Source: an uncultured Syntrophobacterales bacterium
Lineage (GTDB): Bacteria > Desulfobacterota > Syntrophia > Syntrophales > UBA5619
DNA: 44,580 nucleotides
Direction of reading: 5' to 3'
NCBI GenBank assembly: GCA_903928915.1
Contig: CAIYSL010000127.1
Location: forward strand, 1 to 44,580
How positions within the stretch are numbered: position 1 is the first letter of the stretch; every line of letters starts with the position of its first letter. Shown one piece after another: positions 31,844 through 40,337 of this stretch. Below the pieces are notes generated by a model. That model did no database searches, had not been told where the DNA came from, and worked only from the letters and a program-made list of their open reading frames with translations. Made by a program: the position numbers and the translations under genes.

Positions 31844-33805
31844 TTACCTGACGGGCTCGGACTCCAGTTCCCCCCGCGGCGGTGCGACCCGCCGATGGCA
31901 TTTGACCCCGTAGATCGTCGCCGGCAGCACGAGGATGGCCAAAAGCAGAGCGATGGTGCCGTTCGGGTGGAACAGCACAGTAAACGAGCCCAGGGCCAGC
32001 GCCGCCCGCAGCATCACGTTCGCGCCCCAGGTGCGGGTGAACTGCCCGAAGATGGCGAAGGCGATGCCGCAGCAGGCGATCGCCACCAGGAGCATGTCCC
32101 CGATCTGCGACCAGCCCGGGTTCACCACAAGGTCGGTGCGGACGAAGATGGCGAAGGTCATGATCGTCACGGGCAGGCACAGTTTCAGGGCATTCCACAT
32201 GGTGTGCATGAACGAGGCCTCGGCGATCCGCGCCGAGACCGCGGCGGTGAGCGAGGTGGGCGGCGACAGCTCGCCCCAGACGGCGATCAGGAAGGCGAAG
32301 AAGTGGGCGACCCAGGGGTCGATGCCGAGCTTGCGCATCGGGTCGACGATGATGACCGCCAGCACGATGTAGGTCGCCGTGGGCGGCAGTCCGGTCCCTA
32401 CGAGCCAGCCGAACACAAAGGCCATCAGGACCAGGGCGATGACGTGCCACTCGCCGACGCGCAGCATGATCGCACCCATCCGGTTGATGAACCCGGTCAC
32501 GGTGAACAGGCCGATCATGATCCCGAGCGTGGCCAGGAGCAGCAGCAGGTAGGAGGTCATCTCGGCGTGGATCTCGACCATGGTGCGGATGTTCGCGAGG
32601 AGCGACTCCTTGCCCGTCGCCGGGTCCCGGCGTGCGTGCTTGAAGAAAAGGTACAAGAGGATCAGCAGGCCGAACATGAAGGCCCCGGTGTACAGCCCCG
32701 CGAGCTGCTCGCCGTAGTTGAGGACCCCCATCAGAATGGTGAGGAAGATGATCCCGATGAAGAAGATCGCCGTCTTGAGCTGATCGTAGACCGGCTGGGT
32801 CGACCCCTCGATCGGCGTGCCGGGCATCGTGCTTACGCTCATCAGATACACCGCCAGCGAGAGGGTGGAATAGTAGATGAAGGCCAGGGCGAACCCGCGC
32901 AGCACCACGCTCCAGTAGGAGACGCCCAGGAACTCCGCCATCACGAACCCGGCCACCGCCATCACCGGCGGCATGATCAGCCCCCCCATCGAAGCCGCGC
33001 ACTCCACGGCACCGGCGAACTCGCCCGGGACGCCGTAGCGTTTCATCAGCGGGATCGTGAAGGCGCCCACCACCGTGGCGTTGGCCGCGCCGCTGCCGCT
33101 GATCATGCCGACGGCGGAGGAGGCCAGGACCGCCGTCTGGGGGATCGTGTGCCGCGACTTGCCGGCGATCCGCCGCATGAACGCGACCATCGCCCCCTGG
33201 GCATCGAACCCGCTGGCCGCCGCCGCCAGGAGCAGAAATGCCGCGATTGTCACCAGGGCGATCTGGGAGTACTGGCCGTAGATACCCGTCGAGAGCTCGA
33301 CGGTGCTCGAGGTGATCACCCGGTAGAAGGAGGTCCCGGGATGCCAGAAGAAATCGAGCGGGCTCAGATAGCCCCAGAGGGTGTACACAATCAGGACCAC
33401 GTTCATCCAGAACAGCTCCGCATGCTCGACTCGGGAGAGCTCCATCACCAGCAGGAAGACCAGGAGCCCCATGACGAAGTCCTGGGTGGTGTAGGATCCC
33501 TGCCGGTAGATCGAGATCTCCTCGTACTCCATGTGGAAATGGTAGAAGGCGTAGCAGCAGACCGCCAGGTAGACGATCACGATCAGGTGATTGGCGATCG
33601 GCGGCAGCCCTTTGTAGATGAACCCGTTCTTGTGCATGTGCAGGATCCGCACCATCAGGGCGACCGGCACGAGGTTCGCCGCCAGTTCGGTCGGGCCGCC
33701 GTAGCCGGTGTAGAAGTACCAGCAGAGCCAGACGAACAGGAAGGTTGACAACAGGAAGATCAGATTCTGAAGATTGGCGTGGCGCATGATCCGGTCATTC
33801 AGCAT
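31844..33805 (-). CDS. TRAP transporter fused permease (4TM/12TM)
   Basis: A 653-residue permease in which DctQ-like and DctM-like parts are one polypeptide, the form that partners with TAXI binding proteins. The N-terminal quarter has four helices, including LIFLLSTFLFVWLCWYFYTGY. The DctM-like part includes ASSAVGMISGSGAANATVVGAFTIPLMKRYG, GLIMPPVMAVAGFVMAEFLG and GTGLPPTATYIVLAVII. The C-terminal extension has further helices. The start ATG at 33805 follows AAAGGGGGG. The TAXI receptor gene is upstream on the same strand. Uptake of a small carboxylate driven by a cation gradient is known for the family; the substrate is not readable. Confidence 0.95.
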   Translation of the reverse strand: MLNDRIMRHANLQNLIFLLSTFLFVWLCWYFYTGYGGPTELAANLVPVALMVRILHMHKNGFIYKGLPPIANHLIVIVYLAVCCYAFYHFHMEYEEISIYRQGSYTTQDFVMGLLVFLLVMELSRVEHAELFWMNVVLIVYTLWGYLSPLDFFWHPGTSFYRVITSSTVELSTGIYGQYSQIALVTIAAFLLLAAAASGFDAQGAMVAFMRRIAGKSRHTIPQTAVLASSAVGMISGSGAANATVVGAFTIPLMKRYGVPGEFAGAVECAASMGGLIMPPVMAVAGFVMAEFLGVSYWSVVLRGFALAFIYYSTLSLAVYLMSVSTMPGTPIEGSTQPVYDQLKTAIFFIGIIFLTILMGVLNYGEQLAGLYTGAFMFGLLILLYLFFKHARRDPATGKESLLANIRTMVEIHAEMTSYLLLLLATLGIMIGLFTVTGFINRMGAIMLRVGEWHVIALVLMAFVFGWLVGTGLPPTATYIVLAVIIVDPMRKLGIDPWVAHFFAFLIAVWGELSPPTSLTAAVSARIAEASFMHTMWNALKLCLPVTIMTFAIFVRTDLVVNPGWSQIGDMLLVAIACCGIAFAIFGQFTRTWGANVMLRAALALGSFTVLFHPNGTIALLLAILVLPATIYGVKCHRRVAPPRGELESEPVR

Positions 33806-34111
33806 GGTTCCCCCCCTTTTCGGTCCGCTGCATCCGCTGTCCTCCGGGCCGCCGCGGCATGATCACCGCTGACGATACTCAGCGCATGGTCAAGCCCCGC
33901 CCTGCGGGCGGGCTCCCCGGCAAGGATACGGTATGAACGAACGTCCCGGTCGATCGTCGGTGCACCCGTCCGCTTGCAGGCGTAGACCCCCACCGGCATG
34001 GTTCCGCTTCGCTGATTCTTCGAACGGAATGCGAACGTGATGAGCGCGCGGAGGGGGAAACCCGCCACCGTCGCGGCGCAGGTCCCCTCCTCCGGCAATT
34101 CCCCCGGGCGA
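33806..34111 (-). other. Spacer between TAXI receptor and fused permease genes
   Basis: 306 bases with no confident gene. A minus-strand frame with an ATG at 33999 could encode 66 residues and would overlap the permease start by seven bases, but it has no ribosome site and no recognisable similarity. No clear promoter or terminator is visible. Confidence 0.4.
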
Positions 34112-35155
34112 TCACTTGCCGGCGATCGTCCACTTGTCGTTCCAGGCCTTCTGCTCCTTGAGGAACTTCGCCAGTCCCGCATGGACCGGAATGGTCGGGT
34201 TGGCGTTGATCCCGTTGACCTGCATGCCGACGAAGTCGCGCGCCATCGGGCCGAACCCAGGATCGGCCTTGGCGAGGCCTTCCCGTTCCCTGTAGAACTT
34301 GCCCAGCATCTTGTAGATGACCTCCCCGGGCATGTCCGGACGGACGTTGTAGCCGAAGAGGATCGGCACGCCGAGGATCGTCTTCACCCCCACGTCCTTG
34401 CTGAAGGCCTGCTTCGGGTCGATCTCCACGGGGGCGAGACCTGCTGCCGTCAGCTTTTTCACCTCCTCCGGGCTGGGGTTGATGATCCTGAGGTCGATGC
34501 GCAGCTCGGTCTCCCGCCAGTAGGAGGCGAGTGAACGGCCGGCGGTGGTGTAGGCGCAGGCGCCGACGATGGTGCCGGCCTGGAGGGCATCGCCCTGGGC
34601 CGCCTCGCCGATCTGGACGTGCTTGAACTGATAGCCCAGCGTCTTGAAGATGCGCTGGAAATTCAGCCAGTTCATGAATCCGGCGGGGGTGAAGAAGACC
34701 GGCTTGCCGCTGAAGTCGCCCCAGGACTTGAACTGGCCCGCCTTGGGGGCATAGACGGCCATGAACGACTCCATCGGGTAGGCATACCAGGTATGGACCA
34801 TCTTTGCCTTGGTAGGGGCGAAGTCCTTGAACCCGCCGGTCCCTTCGTAGACTTGTGTCATCCCCACGTCGGCGGTGTAGGCGATCTCCCCTTCGCCGTT
34901 CATCGTCGCCTTCATGGCGGCGGTGGTCGAGGGGTAGGGGTTGACCGTGACGGTGTATTCGCCGCCGAGGGCATCCTCCAGCACCTTGGTCATCTGGGCG
35001 GCAACCTTGTAGCCGTAGGAACCGGTGCTGGACGTGGCCCAGCGGATCGATTTGCGCTCTGCTGCGGAGGCGGGGTTGAGCGCCGAAACGGCGAAAAGAG
35101 TGGCGAGGAGCGCCACTGCTGCTGCAAACGTACTCTTGGATCTTCTCTGTGACAT
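34112..35155 (-). CDS. TAXI-family TRAP transporter solute-binding protein
   Basis: A 347-residue periplasmic receptor. A Sec signal peptide (basic RRSKSTFAAAVALLATLFAVSALNPASA, cleavage near residue 30) is followed by the TAXI N-terminal motif IRWATSSTGSYGYKVAAQMTKVLED and the ligand-region TMNGEGEIAYTADVGMTQVYEG. The ATG at 35155 has AAGGAGGGG upstream; longer in-frame starts have none. It pairs with the fused permease at 31844-33805. It has its own promoter-like sequence (35228-35256), allowing high expression apart from mmgE. Known TAXI ligands include glutamate and 2-oxoglutarate-like compounds; the ligand here is unknown. Confidence 0.93.
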   Translation of the reverse strand: MSQRRSKSTFAAAVALLATLFAVSALNPASAAERKSIRWATSSTGSYGYKVAAQMTKVLEDALGGEYTVTVNPYPSTTAAMKATMNGEGEIAYTADVGMTQVYEGTGGFKDFAPTKAKMVHTWYAYPMESFMAVYAPKAGQFKSWGDFSGKPVFFTPAGFMNWLNFQRIFKTLGYQFKHVQIGEAAQGDALQAGTIVGACAYTTAGRSLASYWRETELRIDLRIINPSPEEVKKLTAAGLAPVEIDPKQAFSKDVGVKTILGVPILFGYNVRPDMPGEVIYKMLGKFYREREGLAKADPGFGPMARDFVGMQVNGINANPTIPVHAGLAKFLKEQKAWNDKWTIAGK

Positions 35156-35227
35156 CGTTTCCCCTCCTTTGATTGCATTCATCGGAACGTTGTCGCTGAT
35201 AAAGAACGAAAGGTGCGTGTGCAAAAA

Positions 35228-35256
35228 AGTCTACGATGGCCCTCCCGGGGTGTCAA
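35228..35256 (-). promoter_or_regulatory. Sigma70-like promoter for the TAXI receptor gene
   Basis: On the minus strand: perfect TTGACA (35251-35256), 17-base spacer, TAGACT (35228-35233), about 70 bases before the receptor ATG. This is one of the best promoter matches in the window. Confidence 0.65.
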
Positions 35257-35348
35257 GGAGATTTTCGCAGCAGATGCCTGCCGACAGGTCAAAACCGCTC
35301 AGGGGGCGGCGACGGCCGCGGTTTCCCGGGGACGCAGTGAGTGAACGG

Positions 35349-36716
35349 TCACTTTCCTGATATCGGGTGCATGATTTCCGCCACCGACTGCGCCGTGTGC
35401 ATTGCCCGCAGCCGGGCGAGCGACTCGTCGACCGCGGCCGGGGAGAGGGCTCGGGATGCGCAATCCCGGTACTTGGCGGTGAACTCCTCGTCGCTGAGCG
35501 GGTTCGTGGGCATCCCCCGGGCGACGCTGGCCGTCGCGCTCCGGGTCTCGCCGGTGCCAAGGGTCACGGTCACGCTCTTGGTGCCGAACCCTTCCGGGGT
35601 GCCCATGACCGGCAGGGGAAACTGTTCCACCCACCGCATCGTTTCGATCAGGCGCCGTACTGCGGGCTCCCGCACCGCCTCGTCGGTGAAGTGCCTGAGC
35701 CGGACCTCTCCCGAGAGGAGGGCGCGGGCCACGCAGTACTCCAGGCTGAACTTGCCTTCCAGGCCGGTTTGCGGCCGGTGGTGGATGAGCAGTTGGCAGT
35801 CGAAGGGGCTCGTCCCCAGCTCGATCGCGGCGATCCGCTCGGCCGTGATCCCCTCCCGGGCGATCGTCAGGGCGCAGTCTATCGCGGTGTGGGTGAACCC
35901 GCAGGAGGGATACGGTTTGATGGCGATGCCCACGGGGCCGGCGATGACATAGGTCTTCCCCAGGTCCCGGCCCACCCCGGACCAGTCGATCTCGCCGGTG
36001 TGTCCCATCACCCGGGCAAACCCCAACGGCGCTTCGATGATGCCTGCGTCGGCGGTGAACCCCGCTCGGGCCAGGAAGGCGGCCTGGATGCCGTTTACCG
36101 CCGCCCTGCCGGCGTGCAGCGGTTTGGTCATGGTGCCGAAATTCTGCCGGAGCCCGCAGGCCAGCGACGCGGCGATCCCGAGCGCCATCCGCACCTGGCC
36201 GGGGTCGAGCCCCAGCAGCCGCGCCGCGGCAGCTGCCGCTCCCAGGCTCCCGAAGGTGGAGGTTCCGTGCCAGCCCTGGACGTAATGGCTCTGAAACATC
36301 GGCTCCGCGACGCAGGAGGCGACCTCGTACCCCACCACGTACGCGGCGAGGGCTTCGCGGCCCGCCGTGCCGAGACCCTCGCCGAGGGCCAGAACGGCCG
36401 GGGCGAGGAACACCGAGGGGTGGGCGATCGGCGATACGGACATGTCGTCGTAATCCAGGGCGTGTCCCGTCGTCCCGTTGACGAGCGCCGCCATCTCGGG
36501 CGACGTCTCCGCATTGCCCGCGATGATCGTCGCCTCGGCTGCACCGCCCATCCGTTCGGCGTACCCCCGGATGATCCGGCCCAACTCCTCCCGGGAGCCC
36601 GCCACGGCGACGCCGACGAAATCGGTCATCCCCAGGAGCGCCTTGTCGAGCGCCTCCTGCGGGATCTCCTCCGTCCGGATCTGACTGACGAATTCGGCGA
36701 TTCTCTGGGTGACCAT
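35349..36716 (-). CDS. MmgE/PrpD family protein
   Basis: A 455-residue member of the family containing 2-methylcitrate dehydratase (PrpD), cis-aconitate decarboxylase and iminodisuccinate epimerase, all acting on polycarboxylates by proton abstraction without Fe-S clusters. Typical stretches are ALVNGTTGHALDYDDM, AYVVGYEVASCVAEP, HGTSTFGSLGAAAAAARLLGL and NFGTMTKPLHAGRAAVNGIQAAFLARAGFTA. The last is the family's active-site region with its conserved Lys/His. The ATG at 36716 follows GGAGG. It is the first gene of a leftward cluster with the TAXI-TRAP transporter and a flavoprotein dehydrogenase, so it probably acts on the imported acid. No prpB/prpC is present, so a methylcitrate cycle is not supported. 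Confidence 0.92.
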   Translation of the reverse strand: MVTQRIAEFVSQIRTEEIPQEALDKALLGMTDFVGVAVAGSREELGRIIRGYAERMGGAAEATIIAGNAETSPEMAALVNGTTGHALDYDDMSVSPIAHPSVFLAPAVLALGEGLGTAGREALAAYVVGYEVASCVAEPMFQSHYVQGWHGTSTFGSLGAAAAAARLLGLDPGQVRMALGIAASLACGLRQNFGTMTKPLHAGRAAVNGIQAAFLARAGFTADAGIIEAPLGFARVMGHTGEIDWSGVGRDLGKTYVIAGPVGIAIKPYPSCGFTHTAIDCALTIAREGITAERIAAIELGTSPFDCQLLIHHRPQTGLEGKFSLEYCVARALLSGEVRLRHFTDEAVREPAVRRLIETMRWVEQFPLPVMGTPEGFGTKSVTVTLGTGETRSATASVARGMPTNPLSDEEFTAKYRDCASRALSPAAVDESLARLRAMHTAQSVAEIMHPISGK

Positions 36717-36779
36717 GGCTATCCTCCGCTGACAACCCGGTGAGACTCCGCCCGGCGGTGCGGGCGGGTATGCACTGTC

Positions 36780-36809
36780 ATTGTACTGCCTTCCGGCAGC
36801 GCGGGTCAA
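36780..36809 (-). promoter_or_regulatory. Sigma70-like promoter for the MmgE/PrpD gene
   Basis: On the minus strand: TTGACC (36804-36809), 18-base spacer, TACAAT (36780-36785), about 63 bases upstream of the ATG. Both boxes match five of six consensus positions. Confidence 0.65.
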
Positions 36810-37091
36810 GCCGCGGTGCGGGCGGGCGATCACTCGGATTACCCGCGAAGATCAGCCTCGTCGCGCGCATACATCGTTTCGCCCGCCAAATCCTCCGGAC
36901 CGCGCTGCCGGAGGCGTCTGCTCAGTCAAAGTGAGTCACTGCCGGCGGTCGTCCCCGGCGGGACATCCGCAGACCGGCCCGGGGAGGGGGTAAAGTTTCC
37001 GCGGATTCTGCCGATACTGCAGAGGAGGGGGTGCGTATGCCCGAAGTCGCGCCGGCATTCCCGCGCCCTCCTGTCGGAATTCCTGTGGCGG
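36810..37091. other. Divergent spacer before the TPR gene
   Basis: No gene supported. AGAGGAGGGGG at 37020-37031 is a strong ribosome-site-like sequence followed by an ATG at 37037 that is out of frame with the TPR protein. No good plus-strand promoter was found. Confidence 0.4.
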
Positions 37092-37673
37092 ATGTCGATG
37101 ATGATGATGCGGACGTACCGAACCAGATCCGTCGCGATCATGCTTGCTGCCGTGGTCTGCGCCGGCCTCTGCCTGCTGCCCTGCGGTACCCCGGCGGCGG
37201 ACGGGGAGGAGCAGCTGAGCGCCCGGGAGTGGTTCGACCGCGGGCGCTTCATGGGAGAGATCGGCAACTATCAGCGGGCCGTCGAGGCCTTCAGCCGGGT
37301 CATCGAGATGCGGCCCGATTACGCGCACGCCTACAACAACCGGGGGGTCGCCTACAGCGAGCTGGGCAGTTTTCGGCTGGCGATCCGGGATTTCAACCGG
37401 GCCATCGCCATGAAGCCCCGCGAGGCGCTGTTTCGCTTCAACCGGGCGATCGCTTTCGGAAAAGGGGAGCAGTTCGATCTGGCGGTCCGCGATTTCCGGG
37501 AGGTCATCGCCATGGACCCCCACAACACGGACGCCCGTTTCCTGCTCGGTCTCATCCAGCGGAGCATCCCCGGAGAGGTCCATACGGGCTCCGACAACAT
37601 AAAGACCTCGGCCCGGATGGGGAACCGTGAGGCCCGGCAGTACCTTCGCGCCCGCACTATGGGCTGGTTCTGA
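37092..37673 (+). CDS. Exported tetratricopeptide-repeat protein
   Basis: A small protein (up to 193 residues) with a Sec signal peptide (RTYRTR basic region, then IMLAAVVCAGLCLLPCG, cleavage near GTPAA). It is followed by three TPR units at about residues 45-78, 79-112 and 113-146, each with the WFDRG/YNNRG-type first helix and an RVIEMRP/RAIAMKP/EVIAMDP ending. TPR arrays bind proteins or peptides. The C-terminal 40 residues are polar. Several ATG codons (37092-37107) could start it; none has a good ribosome site, so the exact N-terminus is uncertain. It stands alone, convergent with the cytochrome operon. Function unknown. Confidence 0.82.
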   Translation: MSMMMMRTYRTRSVAIMLAAVVCAGLCLLPCGTPAADGEEQLSAREWFDRGRFMGEIGNYQRAVEAFSRVIEMRPDYAHAYNNRGVAYSELGSFRLAIRDFNRAIAMKPREALFRFNRAIAFGKGEQFDLAVRDFREVIAMDPHNTDARFLLGLIQRSIPGEVHTGSDNIKTSARMGNREARQYLRARTMGWF

Positions 37674-37727
37674 TTCGGAAAGGATGCGCTAACGGTTGGC
37701 GATCAGCGTTGGGAGGAGGGCCGGGCG

Positions 37728-38048
37728 CTACCGCAGCAGCGGGGCATCTTCCTCTTCCCGGTCCGCCCCGAGCGCCTGGGTGCGCTCGATCTCCCGGAGC
37801 TTCATGCGGATGATGATGAGCAGTCCCAGGATGCCGACCCAGAAGATGATCAGGGTCTCGTAGGCGATGTACAGGTAGTAGGGGGCCTCGGGGAGGACGG
37901 CGATTGTTTCGGCCGCCTTCGGCGGGGCCGTCGCCGCCGCCGCTAGGGCAGGGATCAGCAGCACGCCCGCAACCGCCGACAGCAGCCGGCCCGCACGCGA
38001 TGGGCACCACCGGCTGATAAACGAGCTGACCAAGCTGCTGACTCGCAT
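37728..38048 (-). CDS. Small membrane protein linked to the Rieske/cytochrome b operon
   Basis: A 106-residue protein: a signal-like hydrophobic segment (about 20-40), a short Pro/Ala-rich stretch, one firm membrane helix (IAYETLIIFWVGILGLLIIIRMKL, about 61-84) and an acidic C-terminus. It starts nine bases after the cytochrome b gene and is probably the last gene of the operon. It may be an accessory subunit of the Rieske/cytochrome b complex. I recognise no family, and it contains no CxxCH heme motif. Confidence 0.8.
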   Translation of the reverse strand: MRVSSLVSSFISRWCPSRAGRLLSAVAGVLLIPALAAAATAPPKAAETIAVLPEAPYYLYIAYETLIIFWVGILGLLIIIRMKLREIERTQALGADREEEDAPLLR

Positions 38049-38057
38049 AGGGTCTCC

Positions 38058-39122
38058 TTAACTGAAAAATCCCACCGCCGTCATCGCGAGGAAGTACACC
38101 AGATACAGCACGCCGATCCAGGTGAACAGCGGGCTCTTCTCGCCCCGGCTGGACTTCTTGTCGAGAAAGGGGATGAGGAAGAAGAAGAGGATCAGCGCGG
38201 TCACCACGACGATGGCGATCGTCTCTCCGTTCATGCCCAGGATGACGCCGGGAAACAGCTTCAGGGTCTGCATCAGGAACAGGAAATACCACTCGGGCTT
38301 GACGTTTTCCGGCGGCGGGGCGAGCGGGTCGGCCTTCACGCCGATCTCCGGCGGCAGGAACACCGCGAGCGTCGCGAGGATCCCCGTGATCACCAGCCAG
38401 AGCGACAGGTCCTTGTACAGCATGTTCGGGAAGAAGGGGACCTCCCGCCGTTTTTCCCCGGCGAGCGACAGCGGCACGCTCATCCCGTGGTACTGGACCA
38501 GCAGGACGTGCAGGCCGATCAGCCCCAGGGTGATGATCGGGAGGATGGCCACGTGGAAGGCGTAGAAACGGATCAGGGTGTCGCCCGTCACGTCCATGCT
38601 GCCCCGGAGGAACCCCTTGATGAACCAGCCGATGAAGGGGAAGGCGCCTGCCCCGCCGGTGGCCACCCGGACCGCGGCAAAGGCGCGTTCATCCCAGAGC
38701 AGCAGATAGCCGCTCAGACCGAAGAAGATCGAGATCCCCAGGAGGATGAACCCGGTCACCCAGACGAACTCCCGGGGCTTGCGGTAGGACTTCATCAGCA
38801 GAGTGCCGAACAGGTGGATGAACAGAAACACGATCGCCAGCTGCGCGCCCCAGTGGTGGCAGGAGCGGAAAAACCACCCCATGTTCAGTTTCGTGACGAT
38901 CTCGATGATGCTCTTGTGGGCGAAGTCGATATGGGGGACGTAGTAGAAGGCCATCAGCATCCCCGTCAGGATCTGGACGATGAACAGGTACAGCGTGATC
39001 CCGCCGGTGTAGTACAAGAAGTCGTACCGGTGCTCGGGGATGAGCTTGCCCTTCGCCAGCCGCACCACCCCTGTCAGGTCGTAGCGCTCGTCCAGCCAGT
39101 CTTTAAGCCTTGGGCAGTTCAA
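38058..39122 (-). CDS. petB: Cytochrome b (b6-like, fused b6/subunit IV form)
   Basis: A 354-residue di-heme membrane subunit of a quinol-oxidising complex. Heme ligands lie in SCHHWGAQLAIVFLFIH (helix B) and FHVAILPIITLGLIGLH (helix D). The helix D pair has 14 residues between the histidines, the cytochrome b6 spacing, not the 13 of mitochondrial cytochrome b. The Qo-site PEWY is present (KPEWYFLFLMQ). The Cys that binds the extra heme ci in b6f (in ITLTCFLVQ) is Tyr here. Translation appears to start at a TTG (39122): TGA lies two codons upstream in frame, and the gene overlaps the Rieske gene by 20 bases, so the two are coupled. Confidence 0.93.
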   Translation of the reverse strand: MNCPRLKDWLDERYDLTGVVRLAKGKLIPEHRYDFLYYTGGITLYLFIVQILTGMLMAFYYVPHIDFAHKSIIEIVTKLNMGWFFRSCHHWGAQLAIVFLFIHLFGTLLMKSYRKPREFVWVTGFILLGISIFFGLSGYLLLWDERAFAAVRVATGGAGAFPFIGWFIKGFLRGSMDVTGDTLIRFYAFHVAILPIITLGLIGLHVLLVQYHGMSVPLSLAGEKRREVPFFPNMLYKDLSLWLVITGILATLAVFLPPEIGVKADPLAPPPENVKPEWYFLFLMQTLKLFPGVILGMNGETIAIVVVTALILFFFLIPFLDKKSSRGEKSPLFTWIGVLYLVYFLAMTAVGFFS

Positions 39123-39573
39123 CCTTCACCCCCTTCTTGGCGATGATCAGCTTTTCCCCCTCTTCGCTGATCACGAAGATTTCGAGCGGTTTGGGGGGCG
39201 GCCCGGCGACGTTTGTGCCGTTCTCGTCGAACCATCCCTGGTGGCAGGGGCAGTAGAACCGCTTTTCCGCCGGCTTGTAGTCCACGTTGCACTCCATGTG
39301 GCTGCAGACGCCCTTGAGCGCCAGGATGGAGCCGTCGGCCTTCTTGAAGTAGAATCCCACGGTCCCGCCCCAGGGGAAGCGCTTGATCGAATTGTTCGGC
39401 AGGTCGAGAAAGTCCTTCCGGTTGAGGACGACGAAGTCGGGCTCCTTGCCCAGGGTGGGAAAGGCGAACCGCATCACGGCGAATACCGTGCCGGAGAAGA
39501 AGGCGACGAGCCAGCCGCCGAACAGCGTATTGAGAAAGGTCCTCCGCGTGACGAGCGAATAGTCGAGCTTCAT
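39103..39573 (-). CDS. petC: Rieske [2Fe-2S] iron-sulfur protein
   Basis: A 156-residue membrane-anchored Rieske protein that takes electrons from quinol bound to cytochrome b. The N-terminus has a twin-arginine motif (TRRTFL, residues 9-14) and a membrane helix. Cluster ligands are Cys90 and His92 (CSHMEC) and Cys108 and His111 (CPCH); Cys95 and Cys110 can form the structural disulfide. The CSHMEC box differs from the usual CTHLGC, with Glu in place of Gly, which may alter the cluster environment. It overlaps sdhB by ATGA and cytochrome b by 20 bases. Confidence 0.95.
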   Translation of the reverse strand: MKLDYSLVTRRTFLNTLFGGWLVAFFSGTVFAVMRFAFPTLGKEPDFVVLNRKDFLDLPNNSIKRFPWGGTVGFYFKKADGSILALKGVCSHMECNVDYKPAEKRFYCPCHQGWFDENGTNVAGPPPKPLEIFVISEEGEKLIIAKKGVKVELPKA

Positions 39574-40313
39574 GGTTCGCTTTTCCCCAAGAGCTTGTGG
39601 AAACGGTGTTTCAGGATCGCCTTCCGCAAGTCCACGATTCCGTCGGTGGGCCGGACCTCCTTCGGGCAGGCGTCGATGCAGCGAAACACCGTGTCGCAGG
39701 CCCAGACCCCCTTCTCGTCGTCGACGGTCTCCAGCGCCGCGCCGGGCCGCTCGTCCCGCGAGTCGAGGACGAACCGCGCGAGCTTGGCGGCTGCCGCCGG
39801 GCCCACGTACCCGGGCTCCCGCGCCAGGACCGGGCAGGCCCCGTAGCAGCAGGCGCAGAGGATGCAGTTGACGAACTGGTCGATCCGCTGGCGCTCCGCC
39901 TCGCTCTGGGGGATCTCCTTGTCGGGGACGGGGCTCTGCCGGATCAGGTAGGGCTGGATCTTCTCGTACATCTGCCAGAACGGGGTCAGGTCGACGACCA
40001 GGTCCCGGATCACCTCGAGATTGGGCAGCGGCTCCAGGATGATCGTGTCGCTCTCGAAGGTGGCCACTTGGGTCCGGCAGGCCAGGCCGATCTCTCCGTT
40101 CATGACCATGCCGCAGGAGCCGCAGACGGCCGACCGGCAGGAGGAGCGGAAGGCGAGCGTTCCGTCGAGCTCCTCGCGGATCCGCAGCAGCACCGTCAGC
40201 ACGGTCAACCCCGGGATGACGTTGATCCGGTAGGTTGCGAACCGGGGGGCGTTTCCCGGCTCGGCGGCGTCATACCGGAGGATCTTGAAGGTATATGCAC
40301 TGGCCTTGATCAA
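39570..40313 (-). CDS. sdhB: Succinate dehydrogenase iron-sulfur subunit
   Basis: A 247-residue subunit relaying electrons from FAD to quinone. All ligands are present: Cys59, 64, 67 and 79 for [2Fe-2S]; Cys150, 153, 156 and 216 for [4Fe-4S]; Cys160, 206 and 212 for [3Fe-4S]. This makes it a good reference for the altered copy at 29414-30061. The start codon is TTG at 40313 with GGGGAGG upstream; no ATG alternative fits. It lies 24 bases after sdhA and overlaps the Rieske gene by four bases, which directly links succinate oxidation to the cytochrome b complex. Confidence 0.96.
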   Translation of the reverse strand: MIKASAYTFKILRYDAAEPGNAPRFATYRINVIPGLTVLTVLLRIREELDGTLAFRSSCRSAVCGSCGMVMNGEIGLACRTQVATFESDTIILEPLPNLEVIRDLVVDLTPFWQMYEKIQPYLIRQSPVPDKEIPQSEAERQRIDQFVNCILCACCYGACPVLAREPGYVGPAAAAKLARFVLDSRDERPGAALETVDDEKGVWACDTVFRCIDACPKEVRPTDGIVDLRKAILKHRFHKLLGKSEP

Positions 40314-40337
40314 TACCCCTGCCTCCCCACTGAGTTC

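Noticed and set aside
33799-33999. Possible 66-residue minus-strand gene between TAXI receptor and permease
   Set aside because: No ribosome site, no similarity recognised; kept only as a note in the spacer entry.
35349-36716. 2-methylcitrate dehydratase (prpD) and a methylcitrate cycle
   Set aside because: The family includes several reactions and no prpB, prpC or acnD is present, so only the family name is given.
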